The translations under genes and the position numbers were made by a program. Of a DNA stretch of 6,627 nt, positions 5,379-6,627 are shown piece by piece. This stretch comes from G020348385 sp964580235 (GTDB lineage Bacteria > Acidobacteriota > Aminicenantia > Aminicenantales > Aminicenantaceae), in the NCBI GenBank assembly GCA_964580235.1, contig CAZOJY010000154.1, forward strand, positions 1-6,627, read 5' to 3'. The notes under the pieces were generated by a model. It searched no databases, had not been told where the DNA came from, and saw nothing but the letters and a program-made list of their open reading frames with translations. Within the stretch, counting starts at the first letter, position 1. The number at the start of each line of letters is the position of its first letter.

Positions 5379-6627
5379 TTACCAACAAATTGGGAGATAG
5401 TGGATAGCAATCTCGACATGACTCGACTCTATCTCGATATCCAGGGTATTTTTGATTCTCACGTACACCGGCCCGTCGTCGATGAAAAGACCAGTTTTTT
5501 TTAATGGGGAAACCGGCTGGCCTAAATAATTGATTGACTCGGATATCCTGAGGCCGTTCCCGAGGGTAACTTCATGAGGCTTGCCGGTTGTCCACAGGGC
5601 CAGCTTCATTTCATCGTCTCGCGAGAAAAGGACCGCGTAGTCGTCTGAACTGCCCAAATCCCACCTGCCCCGAGGTGTAAAATCCCTAAACTGGCTGATC
5701 AGGGTTTTCATGGCCCGATATGCGGGTTTCGGGGAATAATCCCGGGTGAGAGTTCCGTAATTATGTTCGGCCTCATCGGGGCTGCGGCCCCCGTCCCGCC
5801 ATTCATACCAGATGCTGACCGGAATATCCTGTGCCATATTGCACAGCCATTCCCTGGCGAGATATTTTGCCTGCAGCTCTTTTGATATGTGCACGGCCGG
5901 ATATCCCCATTCTGTGCATAAAACGGGGATCATTCTATTTCGCGGTCTGTGCCGCTCGATCAGCTCCTTTAATCTTTCGTAGTCTTTAAAAACTGTCTCC
6001 GGACCGTGTGAAGCATCGCGATAGGGATGGACACTTACTCCATCCACAAGCTGCAGCAGCCCGTTCCGGAAACAGGCTTCCAGGAAGGGAAAATCTATTC
6101 CTGATGATGCGGGGGCCACGATGCATGCGCTTGGATCGGCCTGCCGGATGGCCGAAACGACATGTTTGCACCAGCGGACATAATTTTTGGCATCCGGCTT
6201 TGGTTTCCAGAATCTTTCGATATTCGGCTCGTTCCATAATTCCCAGATGATGTTTTGTCCAGTATAGCGCTCTGCTAGAGCCGAACACATTCGAGCGCAG
6301 GCTTCTAACGCTTCTTCTGTAATCGGAGGGCGTCCATTATCATAGATTTTATTGCCGTAGTCGATGATGAGAAGCAGCCTAATCCCGGTATCTTCCAGGT
6401 TTTTTATCAACTGATCATGATAGCTGAAGTCATACCTCCCATGCTGTTTTTCGATTACCGACCAAAAAACATCCATCCTGACAGTGTCCACCCCTGCTTC
6501 GGTCAGCAGAGAAAAGTCCTGCCGATTGCCCTGGAAAAAATGGATGTTAACGCCCAGTCCTGAGGGGACTGGCTGCATCTGGAGGGCCGGGTGTATCACC
6601 GGCCCTGAGGAATGTTTTTGGCAGCCG
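5379..6627 (-). CDS. GH39/PslG-like glycoside hydrolase, probable lipoprotein, 5'-truncated by window edge
   Basis: A clan GH-A (beta/alpha)8 glycosidase. Numbered from the in-window GTG at 6599 (406 residues), the acid/base is E124 in WELWNEPN (119-126) and the nucleophile is E230 in CTEWGYP. Supporting residues are VHPYR at 190-194, the aromatic WYEWRDGG at 264-271 and EHNYGTLTRDYSPKPAY at 278-294. DYGNKIYDNGRPP at 80-92 is typical of PslG-like enzymes, which cut exopolysaccharide chains such as Psl. Residues from about 315 onward look like a C-terminal beta-sandwich. The GTG has no Shine-Dalgarno sequence before it, and the frame stays open to base 6627. It encodes Gly-Cys-Gln-Lys-His-Ser-Ser-Gly just inside the edge, which looks like a lipobox cleavage site followed by a polar linker. 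I therefore infer that the true start and signal peptide lie outside the window. The actual polysaccharide substrate is unknown and no other polysaccharide genes are visible here. The stop TAA is at 5381-5379. Confidence 0.85.
   Translation of the reverse strand, partial: GCQKHSSGPVIHPALQMQPVPSGLGVNIHFFQGNRQDFSLLTEAGVDTVRMDVFWSVIEKQHGRYDFSYHDQLIKNLEDTGIRLLLIIDYGNKIYDNGRPPITEEALEACARMCSALAERYTGQNIIWELWNEPNIERFWKPKPDAKNYVRWCKHVVSAIRQADPSACIVAPASSGIDFPFLEACFRNGLLQLVDGVSVHPYRDASHGPETVFKDYERLKELIERHRPRNRMIPVLCTEWGYPAVHISKELQAKYLAREWLCNMAQDIPVSIWYEWRDGGRSPDEAEHNYGTLTRDYSPKPAYRAMKTLISQFRDFTPRGRWDLGSSDDYAVLFSRDDEMKLALWTTGKPHEVTLGNGLRISESINYLGQPVSPLKKTGLFIDDGPVYVRIKNTLDIEIESSHVEIAIHYLPICW

Noticed and set aside
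5485..5505. T-rich stretch after gltS as a terminator
   Set aside because: No stable stem precedes it and it lies inside the coding sequence of the convergent glycosidase.

Overview
This 6.6 kb piece of bacterial DNA carries five protein genes and one 100-base run of N at 2446-2545. A run of exactly 100 N is the usual scaffold-gap filler of unknown true length, so the order across it depends on assembly linkage. The gene set is a B12-type radical SAM enzyme, a small membrane protein, two secondary carriers and a PslG-like glycosidase. It suggests an environmental, probably anaerobic Gram-negative bacterium. A Desulfobacterota-type (old Deltaproteobacteria) host is a reasonable guess, but nothing in the window proves it. 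I see no RNA gene, CRISPR array, insertion sequence, integrase or phage gene.

Layout. Bases 1-228 are a leader with a good candidate promoter (extended -10) and a small dyad, followed by a radical SAM gene on the plus strand (229-1749). This gene meets tail to tail, with a 4-base overlap, a minus-strand gene for a Sm_multidrug_ex (COG2426-like) membrane protein (1746 to about 2387, 5' end unresolved at the gap). Right of the gap, a plus-strand two-gene unit encodes a dicarboxylate/amino acid:cation symporter of the DAACS/SDF family (2569-3969) and, 12 bases later, a GltS-type sodium:glutamate symporter (3982-5373). Five bases after that ends a minus-strand gene for a GH39/PslG-like glycosidase (5379 to the right edge). 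Its frame stays open to the window end and shows a Gly-Cys that looks like a lipoprotein cleavage site.

How they fit together. The two carriers belong to unrelated families that often handle the same substrates (glutamate, aspartate, C4-dicarboxylates), and their spacing says they are co-transcribed. They are the only clear functional unit here. The radical SAM gene is more AT-rich than the carriers and has no visible pathway partner. The glycosidase resembles enzymes found in exopolysaccharide loci, but no other polysaccharide gene is visible. I found no clearly new multi-gene system. The best leads are the carrier pair, the Asn-for-Asp change in the DAACS sodium-site motif, the extra N-terminal membrane segments of that carrier, the uncharacterised radical SAM enzyme, and the probable lipoprotein start of the glycosidase.
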